Below are positions 1 to 5,568 of a DNA stretch of 5,568 bases, piece after piece (within the stretch, counting starts at the first letter, position 1; the number at the start of each line of letters is the position of its first letter). A program made the translations under genes and the position numbers. Origin of the DNA: Desulfobacteraceae bacterium (GTDB taxonomy: Bacteria; Desulfobacterota; Desulfobacteria; Desulfobacterales; Desulfobacteraceae); NCBI GenBank assembly GCA_024225895.1, contig JAAEMC010000809.1, positions 1 to 5,568 on the forward strand, written 5' to 3'. The notes beneath the pieces were generated by a model. It searched no databases and had not been told where the DNA came from. It saw nothing but the letters and a program-made list of their open reading frames with translations.

Positions 1-893
1 TCACCTCCTATGGCTGTGATTTTGTATTTCACCCGGTCAGGGAAGCGGTGGCTTTAAAAACAACTTCATTTTTTAACAAAGACACAACCCTTGAATTTAA
101 CGCGCCCCTTTATGGGGGGCCCGGTATGGATGCCCGTGATCCGTCATGGGTGCTGGCGGTTTATGAGGGTTTTACCCCAAAAACCTCTTTTCTTACCAGT
201 CGTGACATTGCAAAGAAAACCCTCATCAACAATGCTTCTGTTGTCAGGATTCCTTTCAAGCGAGGATCTTTTTACCTTTTAGGCCCCCATCTTGAGCATC
301 CCGGGTATGAGCAGGCCAACCAGTTTATTATCAATGCCATGATACTGGAAACGGCAATAGCGAAGGATCATGTTGTTTCAAATAATCCAGCCAAAGCCCA
401 TACCCCAACAGAAAAGATAACCGGAAAAAAGGCAAAGGCGCTGCTTTTATCCATAAGGCGGGAATTGAGCAATTCCAGGATTGTGGCTTCCAACCTGGAA
501 TTTTTACCTGTTCAGTGGCTGATCGGGCAAAAAACATATGAACCCCAAAAGGTGAGAGTCTATCTTGAGTCCATGTGGAAACGGCTTATGCTCCTTGAAA
601 AAGAGAAAGAGTTATCTGTTGAATCCGGCCTGGCCGACAGGATCACCATAGCGGCAAAGCAAACAACCAGTGAGCTGCGCAGGATGAAACAGCAGCTTGA
701 TCAGAAACAGGACAGCCTTAAAACAGCGATCATCATTTTTGATTTGCTGCATACCCTGTCCATTGGTTTTTTTGATCTTTATTTTGCAACCCTGGCCAAT
801 AACCCTGTCACCAATAACCCTATAAATGGCATGGACCATTGGCAGGGAAGCGTTATATCAAAAAAAGATCCAAGAAGGTGCAATGCAATATGA
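1..893 (+). CDS. BPL_N / class-I glutamine-amidotransferase-like protein with helical C-terminal extension (5'-partial)
   Basis: The reading frame is open from the left edge (first full codon at base 3) to TGA 891-893, so the gene starts outside the window. The GTG at 48 is probably internal, because the codons before it read as ordinary protein (TSYGCDFVFHPVREAV). Counting from that GTG, residues 17-27 (FNAPLYGGPGM) and 79-86 (GPHLEHPG) resemble the last strands of the biotin-protein-ligase N-terminal (BPL_N) amidotransferase-like fold. That fold has a 'YNGGP' motif and a final 'GPHPE' turn. H81 and E83 sit where the His and Glu of the class-I amidotransferase triad would be; the nucleophile Cys would lie upstream and is not visible. 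Residues about 120-225 are charged and helix-rich, possibly coiled coil, followed by a moderately hydrophobic stretch 226-250. This extension is not part of the core fold and I do not recognise it. Substrate and role are unknown. The gene is 32 bases upstream of the cytochrome genes, so co-transcription is likely. The family call rests on motif memory, not on a search. Confidence 0.5.
   Translation, partial: TSYGCDFVFHPVREAVALKTTSFFNKDTTLEFNAPLYGGPGMDARDPSWVLAVYEGFTPKTSFLTSRDIAKKTLINNASVVRIPFKRGSFYLLGPHLEHPGYEQANQFIINAMILETAIAKDHVVSNNPAKAHTPTEKITGKKAKALLLSIRRELSNSRIVASNLEFLPVQWLIGQKTYEPQKVRVYLESMWKRLMLLEKEKELSVESGLADRITIAAKQTTSELRRMKQQLDQKQDSLKTAIIIFDLLHTLSIGFFDLYFATLANNPVTNNPINGMDHWQGSVISKKDPRRCNAI
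796..821 (+). repeat. Two-copy in-frame 11-bp direct repeat
   Basis: The 11-mer CCAATAACCCT occurs at 796-806 and again at 811-821, a 15-base period. It lies in frame near the 3' end of the first gene and encodes the near-duplicate pentapeptides NNPVT and NNPIN. It looks like a small replication-slippage duplication in a tolerant C-terminal tail. No function is inferred. Confidence 0.5.
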
Positions 894-914
894 CAACACG
901 ATAATTTTCACAAC

Positions 915-920
915 AGGAGA
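915..920 (+). promoter_or_regulatory. Ribosome binding site that selects a TTG start
   Basis: AGGAGA lies five bases before the TTG at 926. An in-frame TAA at 902-904 rules out any upstream start, and the next in-frame ATG is residue 30, inside the hydrophobic signal segment. The strong Shine-Dalgarno at good spacing therefore supports initiation at TTG 926. Confidence 0.5.
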
Positions 921-925
921 AAAAA

Positions 926-1807
926 TTGCAAACCGGAACGAACCGAAAAAAAATCAAATTTAAGACCGGATGGATCGGTCCGCTGCTGACAGCCGGATGC
1001 GTTCTTCTGGCAATGACATGGTTTTCCAATGCCCTGGCCCGGACCGGGACAGCACCACTTTCCACCTGGTTTGTTCAGATGGATCAATATGCCGGTGCAG
1101 CACACGGCACACTCAAGTGTGAGGAATGCCACGGTCCCATGACAGGGAATTCAAAATCCCATCCTGATCCTGAAGCTGTAGATTTCCTAAAGACCCAGAC
1201 CAAAAGAAATTTTGATTATAAGTCCTGTAAAAAATGCCATAAGAGCGCCCATGAGCGCTTCCAAAAAGGAGAACATGCAACCGCTGCAGTAAAGCAAAGA
1301 GCAGATGGAAAGCCCTCTAAAACAGGGTTTGCACCCACTTGCGGGGATTGTCATTCAGCCCACTATTCCAAATCCCACAGAACAAAGGCCGTCATTGGAA
1401 AAGAAATGACCCAAACCTGCGGGGCCTGCCATGGGGACCAGAAAGAAAGCTATCTTGCCAATTATCATGGCAAAACCGCGGTAAATCTGGGATATGAAAA
1501 AGCTGCATTTTGTACGGATTGCCACGGAGCCCACACCACTATTTCTCTCAAGGATCAAGAAGTAGTGTTGAATGCCTGCAAACGATGCCACTCAGATGCT
1601 ACGCCTGAATTTGCAAATATTATCATCCATGACAGCACAAAGAATCCTGACCTGAAAAACGATATCAAACGATCAGGTCTCAAATGGGTTCATATAATGG
1701 CGGCATTGTCTTTAACTTTTGTTGTTTTGGTTCTTACATTTTTCTATATGCACACAGGGCTTATGATATTAAGAAAACTCCACGAAAAATTGAGGAGACA
1801 TAAATGA
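926..1807 (+). CDS. Membrane-anchored hexahaem cytochrome c
   Basis: A 293-residue periplasmic multihaem cytochrome. Six CXXCH haem-attachment motifs lie at residues 65-69, 101-105, 139-143, 165-169, 196-200 and 218-222. Many additional His (H60, H79, H109, H117, H146, H151, H181, H203, H235) could serve as distal ligands for bis-His low-spin haems. Residues 1-14 are basic and 15-38 hydrophobic, ending ALA at 36-38; this is an export signal, either cleaved there or kept as an anchor. A second hydrophobic helix at about 254-277 is followed by a basic tail (RKLHEKLRRHK), which puts the C-terminus in the cytoplasm. The TTG start is supported by AGGAGA five bases upstream. The stop overlaps the next gene's ATG, so it is translationally coupled to the cytochrome b. 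It probably forms a c/b pair with that protein, moving electrons between the quinone pool and other periplasmic cytochromes. A comparable pairing is Geobacter CbcA/CbcB, but orthology is not claimed. Redox direction and partner are unknown. Confidence 0.5.
   Translation: MQTGTNRKKIKFKTGWIGPLLTAGCVLLAMTWFSNALARTGTAPLSTWFVQMDQYAGAAHGTLKCEECHGPMTGNSKSHPDPEAVDFLKTQTKRNFDYKSCKKCHKSAHERFQKGEHATAAVKQRADGKPSKTGFAPTCGDCHSAHYSKSHRTKAVIGKEMTQTCGACHGDQKESYLANYHGKTAVNLGYEKAAFCTDCHGAHTTISLKDQEVVLNACKRCHSDATPEFANIIIHDSTKNPDLKNDIKRSGLKWVHIMAALSLTFVVLVLTFFYMHTGLMILRKLHEKLRRHK
1793..1807 (+). promoter_or_regulatory. Shine-Dalgarno and ATGA start/stop overlap (translational coupling)
   Basis: AGGAG at 1793-1797 lies six bases before ATG 1804, within the last codons of the hexahaem cytochrome gene. 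The four bases ATGA (1804-1807) hold both the new start and the old stop. A second in-frame ATG follows at once at 1807. This arrangement favours termination-reinitiation and matched amounts of the two proteins. Confidence 0.5.
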
Positions 1808-2523
1808 TGAAAACCAATCAAAACAGCAAAGAGACCTATCAGCGGTTTCATGTCCTGCACAGAATCCTGCATATTGTCATCATTTTTAATTTTACACTCC
1901 TTGCAATAACCGGCTTCCTTCTTCATTTCAGTGGATTCGGGTGGGCCAGATTTCTGGTCTCCATCATGGGCGGAGCCGCGGCTGCGGGATGGCTGCACCG
2001 GTTTTGTGCCATCTTTCTTTATTGCGGGATTCTTGTCCATCTTTCCTGGCTTTTTTACTATAAATTTGCATTAAAGAAAAAACTGTCCGGGCCGGATTCC
2101 ATGTTGCCGAAAAAAAAAGATATAAAGGACCTGTATCAGAATTTAAGGTATGTCTTTAACAAAGGCACACCCCCATTATTTGACCGGTTCAGCTACCTTC
2201 AAAAGTTTGATTACTGGAGTGAATTGCTCGGCATGCAAAGCATGGGGATTACCGGTCTTATGATGTGGTTCCCCGAATTTTTTACACGCATATTCCCTGG
2301 CTATTTTATAAATATCGCCGGTTATTTCCACTTCTATGAAGCCGTATTGGCTGTGATGTATATTGGGGTGGTTCATATGTCTGATACCCACCTCCACCCG
2401 GATATTTTTCCCATGGAAAAATCTATTTTTACAGGAAAAATCGAAAAAGAAAGATTTATGGAAGACCACCCTGGAGAATGGGAACGGCAACAAATGATCA
2501 GGACGAACCAGACAGACCAGTAA
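1804..2523 (+). CDS. FdnI/HydC-like di-haem cytochrome b membrane subunit
   Basis: A 239-residue integral membrane cytochrome b of the formate dehydrogenase gamma / Ni-hydrogenase b subunit type. Four hydrophobic helices lie at about 22-43, 63-86, 141-160 and 173-192, with a basic cytoplasmic loop (about 87-135) between helices 2 and 3. Family signatures are visible. These are RxxH before helix 1 (R20, H23) followed by LAITGF, LHRF at the start of helix 2 (H65), QKFDYW with a following TGLMMW in helix 3, and H176 and H191 in helix 4, then HLHPDIFPM. H23, H65, H176 and H191 match the four haem b ligands expected for a di-haem FdnI-type protein, so two b haems are predicted. Length is normal for the family. 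Known members transfer electrons between a periplasmic redox subunit and menaquinone. Here the partner is most likely the overlapping hexahaem cytochrome c, since no dehydrogenase or hydrogenase catalytic subunit is present in the window. The C-terminal tail is charged and probably cytoplasmic. Confidence 0.5.
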   Translation: MMKTNQNSKETYQRFHVLHRILHIVIIFNFTLLAITGFLLHFSGFGWARFLVSIMGGAAAAGWLHRFCAIFLYCGILVHLSWLFYYKFALKKKLSGPDSMLPKKKDIKDLYQNLRYVFNKGTPPLFDRFSYLQKFDYWSELLGMQSMGITGLMMWFPEFFTRIFPGYFINIAGYFHFYEAVLAVMYIGVVHMSDTHLHPDIFPMEKSIFTGKIEKERFMEDHPGEWERQQMIRTNQTDQ

Positions 2524-2564
2524 AATTGATGATGAAAATAAATATTTCAATGGGAAACTGCCTT

Positions 2565-4067
2565 ATGAATTCAAAAACAATACGATCTATTATAACTGGT
2601 TGCGCAATGATAATGTTTGTTACAGCTTTTATTCACACACTGGCTGTTGCAGCAAGTAATCCTGATGTGAAAGCTGAAATAGTCACAGAAGAATCCGCCG
2701 AACCCGCCCCGGAACCCTTGGTTTGTATTGACTGCCACAGGGCACCCAATATTAATACCAACGAGGGAGTGATTGCCTCCCAGGCCTTTTGTTATGATTG
2801 TCACAAGAAAACGGACACAAAAAAGAAAGTGGGAACCACTGACATCAGCCTGACAATTACGGCAGATACGTTTAACAAAAACCAGCCCAACCATCGTTTT
2901 ATTGCCTGCATTAACTGCCACACCGATGTTGCCCGCTCACCCCATAAAACTGAAACAGGGGCTACATGCATGGAATGCCACAAACCGCATTCGGAAGGGG
3001 CGGCCAATGAACCCCATCTGAGGGTCTCCTGCCAGGCCTGCCATTTTCAATCGAAATTTGTCCGGCTGGACCCAGAGGACCACCGGGTGAAACTGGCCCA
3101 TGCTAACTATGATTCTGTTCCCATAAGCCTTTCCACACATACCCTGGCAGATACCGCAGATGAAAAGACATGTGAAAAATGTCATTTCAAAAATAATCCA
3201 GTGGGTGCGCCTGCAGCAGTGCTTCCTTCTAAAAGCGTACTTTGCATTGTCTGCCATAATTCACCTTTGGCCATGGGCCATCCGATTTTCGGCCTTGCAG
3301 GCCTGATCTTCATGGCAGGATTGTTTTTCATGGTCGCCTTCTGGTTTAAAGGAAGCGTCAAGGGAGAAGAAGCATCCCTTCACAAGAAAATCAGTTTAAC
3401 TTCGGAATCCGTCTGGAGTACGATTTTTTCAAAACAACTTTTTTCCCTGATAAAAATATTTATTCTGGACATCATTTTTCAAAGGAGAATTCTCAAAGAG
3501 AGCGTTTCCCGCTGGTCCATGCACTCCCTGATTTTTACAGCCTTTCTTTTGCGTCTGGGTTTGAGTCTTTTCACTGCCGTGGGATATTATTTTAATCCCC
3601 AGGGAGAATGGATTGCAGCGCTTATAGATAAAAATCACTGGTTTACCGCCCTTAGCTATGATCTTTTGGGACTTTTTATCCTCCTTGGCATTATCTGGGC
3701 AGTGGTGAAACGTTTTATTGTCAAGCCGGATCACGTGGTTTCCGAATACCAGGATAACATCGCACTTTTGATTGTCGGCAGCCTTGTTCTGCTTGGATTT
3801 TTACTGGAAGGGGCACGGATTCTTGTAACCGGAATTCCCATTGACACGGCAGTCTATTCCTTTGCCGGATATATTGTCTCCAGCATGTTTTCTATCTTTC
3901 CCTTTGACTGGGCATCGATTTACCCGTGGATGTGGTATGCCCATGGTGTGATGGCAGCCGTCTTTATTGCCTATCTGCCCTTTGGAAAAATGCGGCATGT
4001 CTTTAACACACCCCTGACCTATTTTATAGAAGCGGTGGACGGAGTTAAAAATGAGAAACGGGTTTAA
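2565..4067 (+). CDS. Heptahaem cytochrome c fused to NarI/DsrM/TmcC-like membrane domain
   Basis: A 500-residue two-part protein, numbered from ATG 2565. Residues 1-30 are a signal peptide (basic MNSKTIR, hydrophobic core, AVA before A30). A periplasmic domain follows with seven CXXCH motifs at 54-58, 76-80, 115-119, 135-139, 156-160, 203-207 and 227-231. Five membrane helices lie at about 238-261, 317-343, 361-385, 397-421 and 455-473, matching a NarI-type domain. Positive charges cluster on the predicted cytoplasmic side (K262, K266, K382-R383, K387, K475, R477). H320, H460 and H478 are candidate haem b ligands. In relatives (NarI, DsrM, TmcC, HmcE, HdrE) this membrane subunit partners a cytoplasmic iron-sulfur protein, here the HdrD-like gene 27 bases downstream. 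Periplasmic c haems would feed membrane b haems within one chain. The start is uncertain. In-frame ATGs at 2478, 2529, 2532 and 2550 are possible, but 2565 gives the cleanest signal peptide and has a weak GGGAA eight bases upstream. The 2478 start would overlap the previous gene by 46 bases, with GGAG only one base away. Confidence 0.5.
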   Translation: MNSKTIRSIITGCAMIMFVTAFIHTLAVAASNPDVKAEIVTEESAEPAPEPLVCIDCHRAPNINTNEGVIASQAFCYDCHKKTDTKKKVGTTDISLTITADTFNKNQPNHRFIACINCHTDVARSPHKTETGATCMECHKPHSEGAANEPHLRVSCQACHFQSKFVRLDPEDHRVKLAHANYDSVPISLSTHTLADTADEKTCEKCHFKNNPVGAPAAVLPSKSVLCIVCHNSPLAMGHPIFGLAGLIFMAGLFFMVAFWFKGSVKGEEASLHKKISLTSESVWSTIFSKQLFSLIKIFILDIIFQRRILKESVSRWSMHSLIFTAFLLRLGLSLFTAVGYYFNPQGEWIAALIDKNHWFTALSYDLLGLFILLGIIWAVVKRFIVKPDHVVSEYQDNIALLIVGSLVLLGFLLEGARILVTGIPIDTAVYSFAGYIVSSMFSIFPFDWASIYPWMWYAHGVMAAVFIAYLPFGKMRHVFNTPLTYFIEAVDGVKNEKRV

Positions 4068-4084
4068 TCGGAATACAAATTTAT

Positions 4085-4089
4085 AGGTG
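4085..4089 (+). promoter_or_regulatory. Ribosome binding site of the HdrD-like gene
   Basis: AGGTG lies five bases upstream of ATG 4095 in the 27-base gap after the previous stop codon (4065-4067). It supports 4095 as the start. The gap is too short and unstructured to hold an obvious terminator or promoter. Confidence 0.5.
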
Positions 4090-4094
4090 TTAAA

Positions 4095-5568
4095 ATGATT
4101 GAAGAAGACAACAAAATATCTGACGCTCCAATTGATGAAACAAAGAATGAAAAAGAGGAGACCGCACCTTTAGAACCCCAAACAGATACAAAAGAGACTG
4201 TCCGCAAGATACCTATAGATAAGCTTGATATAAAGCGTCTGATAGAGCTCGACGCCTGTACCCGATGCGGAGAATGCCTCTCATGGTGCCCAGTATACGA
4301 TCATGATGCTAGAGAAAACCTGATTCCCCGTAGGAAAATAATGGATTTTTTAAGAATTGCCAGATCCCAGAACGGGTTTCTTAGCTCAATCATGAAAAGT
4401 GACAAGGTCGGGGAAGCCTTGAAAGGTGTCATCGGCAGAATATGCGGCTATAAGGAAGTCACCAAAGAACAGGTGGAGGAATTTGTATCCAACCTGTATG
4501 AGTGTTCCACCTGTGGACAGTGTGAAGTGGTCTGCCCTGCCCATATTGATACGGTTAACCTCTGGGAAGAACTTCGCCGCTTGATTGTACGGGCAGGGTA
4601 TGGGCCGCTGGAGCCCCAAAAAGCACTTCGAAAAAGCGTCATGACCTATGACAATCCATGGCAGCAGCCAAGGGCCGGCCGGACCAAGTGGTCACGCCGT
4701 GCAAAAAAGGACAAGCTCATAGCCAAGGAACCCAGGCAAATCAAAAAAACAAAAGGCAAGGTCCTTCTCTTTTTCGGGTGCACTGCCTCCTATGACGCTA
4801 ATGTCAAGCAGGTGGCAATTAATACCATCAATATTCTCGAGGCCCTGGACATTGATTACGGTGTGCTTGGAAAGGATGAGAAATGCTGCGGCAGTGTACT
4901 GCTCAGGATGGGAGACCCTGAATATAAAAGATTGTTCATGGAAAACATTGACCAGTTCAACAGCCTTGGGATTGATACATTGATCAGTTCATGCTCGGGT
5001 TGTTTTAAAACCATTATGCAGGACTACCCGAAAATAAAACCATTGAACTTTGAAGTCCTGCACACCGTGGAATACCTGACCCGCCTGCTAAAACGCGGTG
5101 AGTTGACTTTTTCCCATCCGGTTAACAAGACAATTACATTCCATGATCCCTGCCATCTTGGCAGGGCCACCGGCGGATTTGATGCGCCAAGAATGATCAT
5201 TGAAGCCATACCGGGACTGAATCTTATAGAGATGCCGAGGAATAGAGAATATTCAAGATGTTGCGGGGCAGGTGGCGGTTTGAAAGCCGGTTTCCCCGAT
5301 ATCCAGGGACGCATGGCCCAAAGAAGGATAAGAGAAGCAGAAGAGACCGGCGTACAAGAGCTGGTATCCTGCTGTCCCTTTTGTTACCAGGGACTCCAGG
5401 TGGGGATTGGGGTATCAGAATCAGATATTGTCATGAAAGATTTGTCCGCCTATATTGTTGAATCTCTCTTAGGGTATGACGTATATGAAAAGGCAGCCAA
5501 AGAGGCGGAAGAGAAAAAACGCAAGAAAGAAGAGGCAAAGGCAAAGAAAAAGCTGGAAAAAGAGAAAA
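4095..5568 (+). CDS. HdrD/DsrK/TmcB-like iron-sulfur protein with two CCG domains (3'-partial)
   Basis: The frame is open from ATG 4095 to the window edge: 491 complete codons, no stop. There is no signal peptide or membrane helix, so the protein is cytoplasmic. Residues 1-45 are an acidic, probably disordered leader. Two ferredoxin-type [4Fe-4S] sites follow: C55, C58, C61, C65-P and C137, C140, C143, C147-P. Two complete CCG (cysteine-rich) domains come next, with ligands C229, C264-C265, C300, C303 and C353, C389-C390, C427, C430. The spacings are CX34CCX34CXXC and CX35CCX36CXXC, matching the family pattern CX31-39CCX35-36CXXC. In HdrB/HdrD such domains bind noncubane [4Fe-4S] clusters that handle disulfides. 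From about residue 465 an E/K-rich tail begins and continues past the window. The NarI-like protein encoded just upstream is the expected membrane partner, as for DsrMK, TmcCB and HdrED. The true substrate (disulfide, DsrC-like protein or another electron carrier) is not determined. Related glycolate/lactate-oxidase Fe-S subunits (GlcF, LutA) share CCG domains, but the NarI-like neighbour favours the Hdr/Dsr/Tmc group. Confidence 0.5.
   Translation, partial: MIEEDNKISDAPIDETKNEKEETAPLEPQTDTKETVRKIPIDKLDIKRLIELDACTRCGECLSWCPVYDHDARENLIPRRKIMDFLRIARSQNGFLSSIMKSDKVGEALKGVIGRICGYKEVTKEQVEEFVSNLYECSTCGQCEVVCPAHIDTVNLWEELRRLIVRAGYGPLEPQKALRKSVMTYDNPWQQPRAGRTKWSRRAKKDKLIAKEPRQIKKTKGKVLLFFGCTASYDANVKQVAINTINILEALDIDYGVLGKDEKCCGSVLLRMGDPEYKRLFMENIDQFNSLGIDTLISSCSGCFKTIMQDYPKIKPLNFEVLHTVEYLTRLLKRGELTFSHPVNKTITFHDPCHLGRATGGFDAPRMIIEAIPGLNLIEMPRNREYSRCCGAGGGLKAGFPDIQGRMAQRRIREAEETGVQELVSCCPFCYQGLQVGIGVSESDIVMKDLSAYIVESLLGYDVYEKAAKEAEEKKRKKEEAKAKKKLEKEK

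Noticed and set aside
48..893. GTG at 48 as the true start of the first gene
   Set aside because: The same frame is open without a stop to the window edge and its codons read as ordinary protein. No Shine-Dalgarno is placed well before 48, and the recognised fold needs far more upstream sequence.
894..925. Promoter or terminator between the first and second genes
   Set aside because: The 32-base gap shows no inverted repeat with a T-run and no convincing -35/-10 pair; it is accounted for mostly by the ribosome binding site.
989..1000. Possible lipobox (TAGC at residues 22-25) in the hexahaem cytochrome
   Set aside because: Position -3 is Thr rather than Leu/Val/Ile, and the hydrophobic segment continues past the Cys to an ALA cleavage-like site.
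2176..2550. 124-codon minus-strand open frame opposite the FdnI-like gene
   Set aside because: The plus strand encodes a clear cytochrome b with conserved His ligands. The antisense product has no domain features and no convincing start context.
2592..2603. Possible lipobox (ITGC at residues 10-13) in the cytochrome c-NarI fusion
   Set aside because: The hydrophobic core continues for about 16 residues after this Cys and only a few precede it. A signal peptidase I site (AVA before A30) fits better.
2571..3257. Minus-strand open frames (2571-2921, 2801-3007, 2937-3257) opposite the cytochrome c domain
   Set aside because: They are antisense to a frame with seven CXXCH motifs. Their Cys/Trp-rich composition is a mirror of those codons, and they show no recognisable protein features.
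4792..5461. Plus-strand open frames 4792-4983 and 5258-5461
   Set aside because: They lie in other frames inside the HdrD-like gene, whose Cys motifs and spacing are intact throughout.

Overview
The window carries five same-strand (+), tightly packed genes with no visible terminator or strong promoter between them. It looks like the inside of an operon from an anaerobic, cytochrome-rich bacterium. The likely source is a sulfate-reducing Desulfobacterota of the Desulfobacteraceae type. That assignment is inferred from gene content: multihaem c cytochromes beside an HdrD/DsrK/TmcB-like iron-sulfur protein. The moderate GC content and A/T-rich Shine-Dalgarno contexts do not conflict with it. No species is claimed.

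Layout: 1-893 is the 3' part of a gene for a class-I-amidotransferase-like (BPL_N-type) protein with an unusual helical C-terminal extension. After a 32-base gap, 926-1807 encodes a six-haem c cytochrome anchored at its C-terminus. It overlaps by four bases with 1804-2523, a four-helix FdnI/HydC-like di-haem cytochrome b. Next, 2565-4067 (possible earlier starts at 2478 or 2529) encodes a fusion of a seven-haem periplasmic cytochrome c domain and a five-helix NarI/DsrM/TmcC-like membrane domain. Finally 4095-5568 encodes a cytoplasmic HdrD-like protein with two ferredoxin-type [4Fe-4S] motifs and two complete CCG domains. It runs off the end of the window in a very charged tail.

How they may work together (inference): two membrane modules sit side by side. 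The hexahaem c plus FdnI-like b pair resembles the bc-type quinone/cytochrome modules such as Geobacter CbcBA. The cytochrome c-NarI fusion plus HdrD-like protein resembles the transmembrane modules of Tmc, Hmc and DsrMK complexes. Together they would provide 13 c-type haems on the periplasmic side, probably three or four b haems in the membrane, and about four iron-sulfur clusters in the cytoplasm. This would form an electron path between the periplasmic cytochrome pool, the quinone pool and a cytoplasmic thiol/disulfide or ferredoxin-level partner. Direction of flow and partner cannot be read from the sequence.
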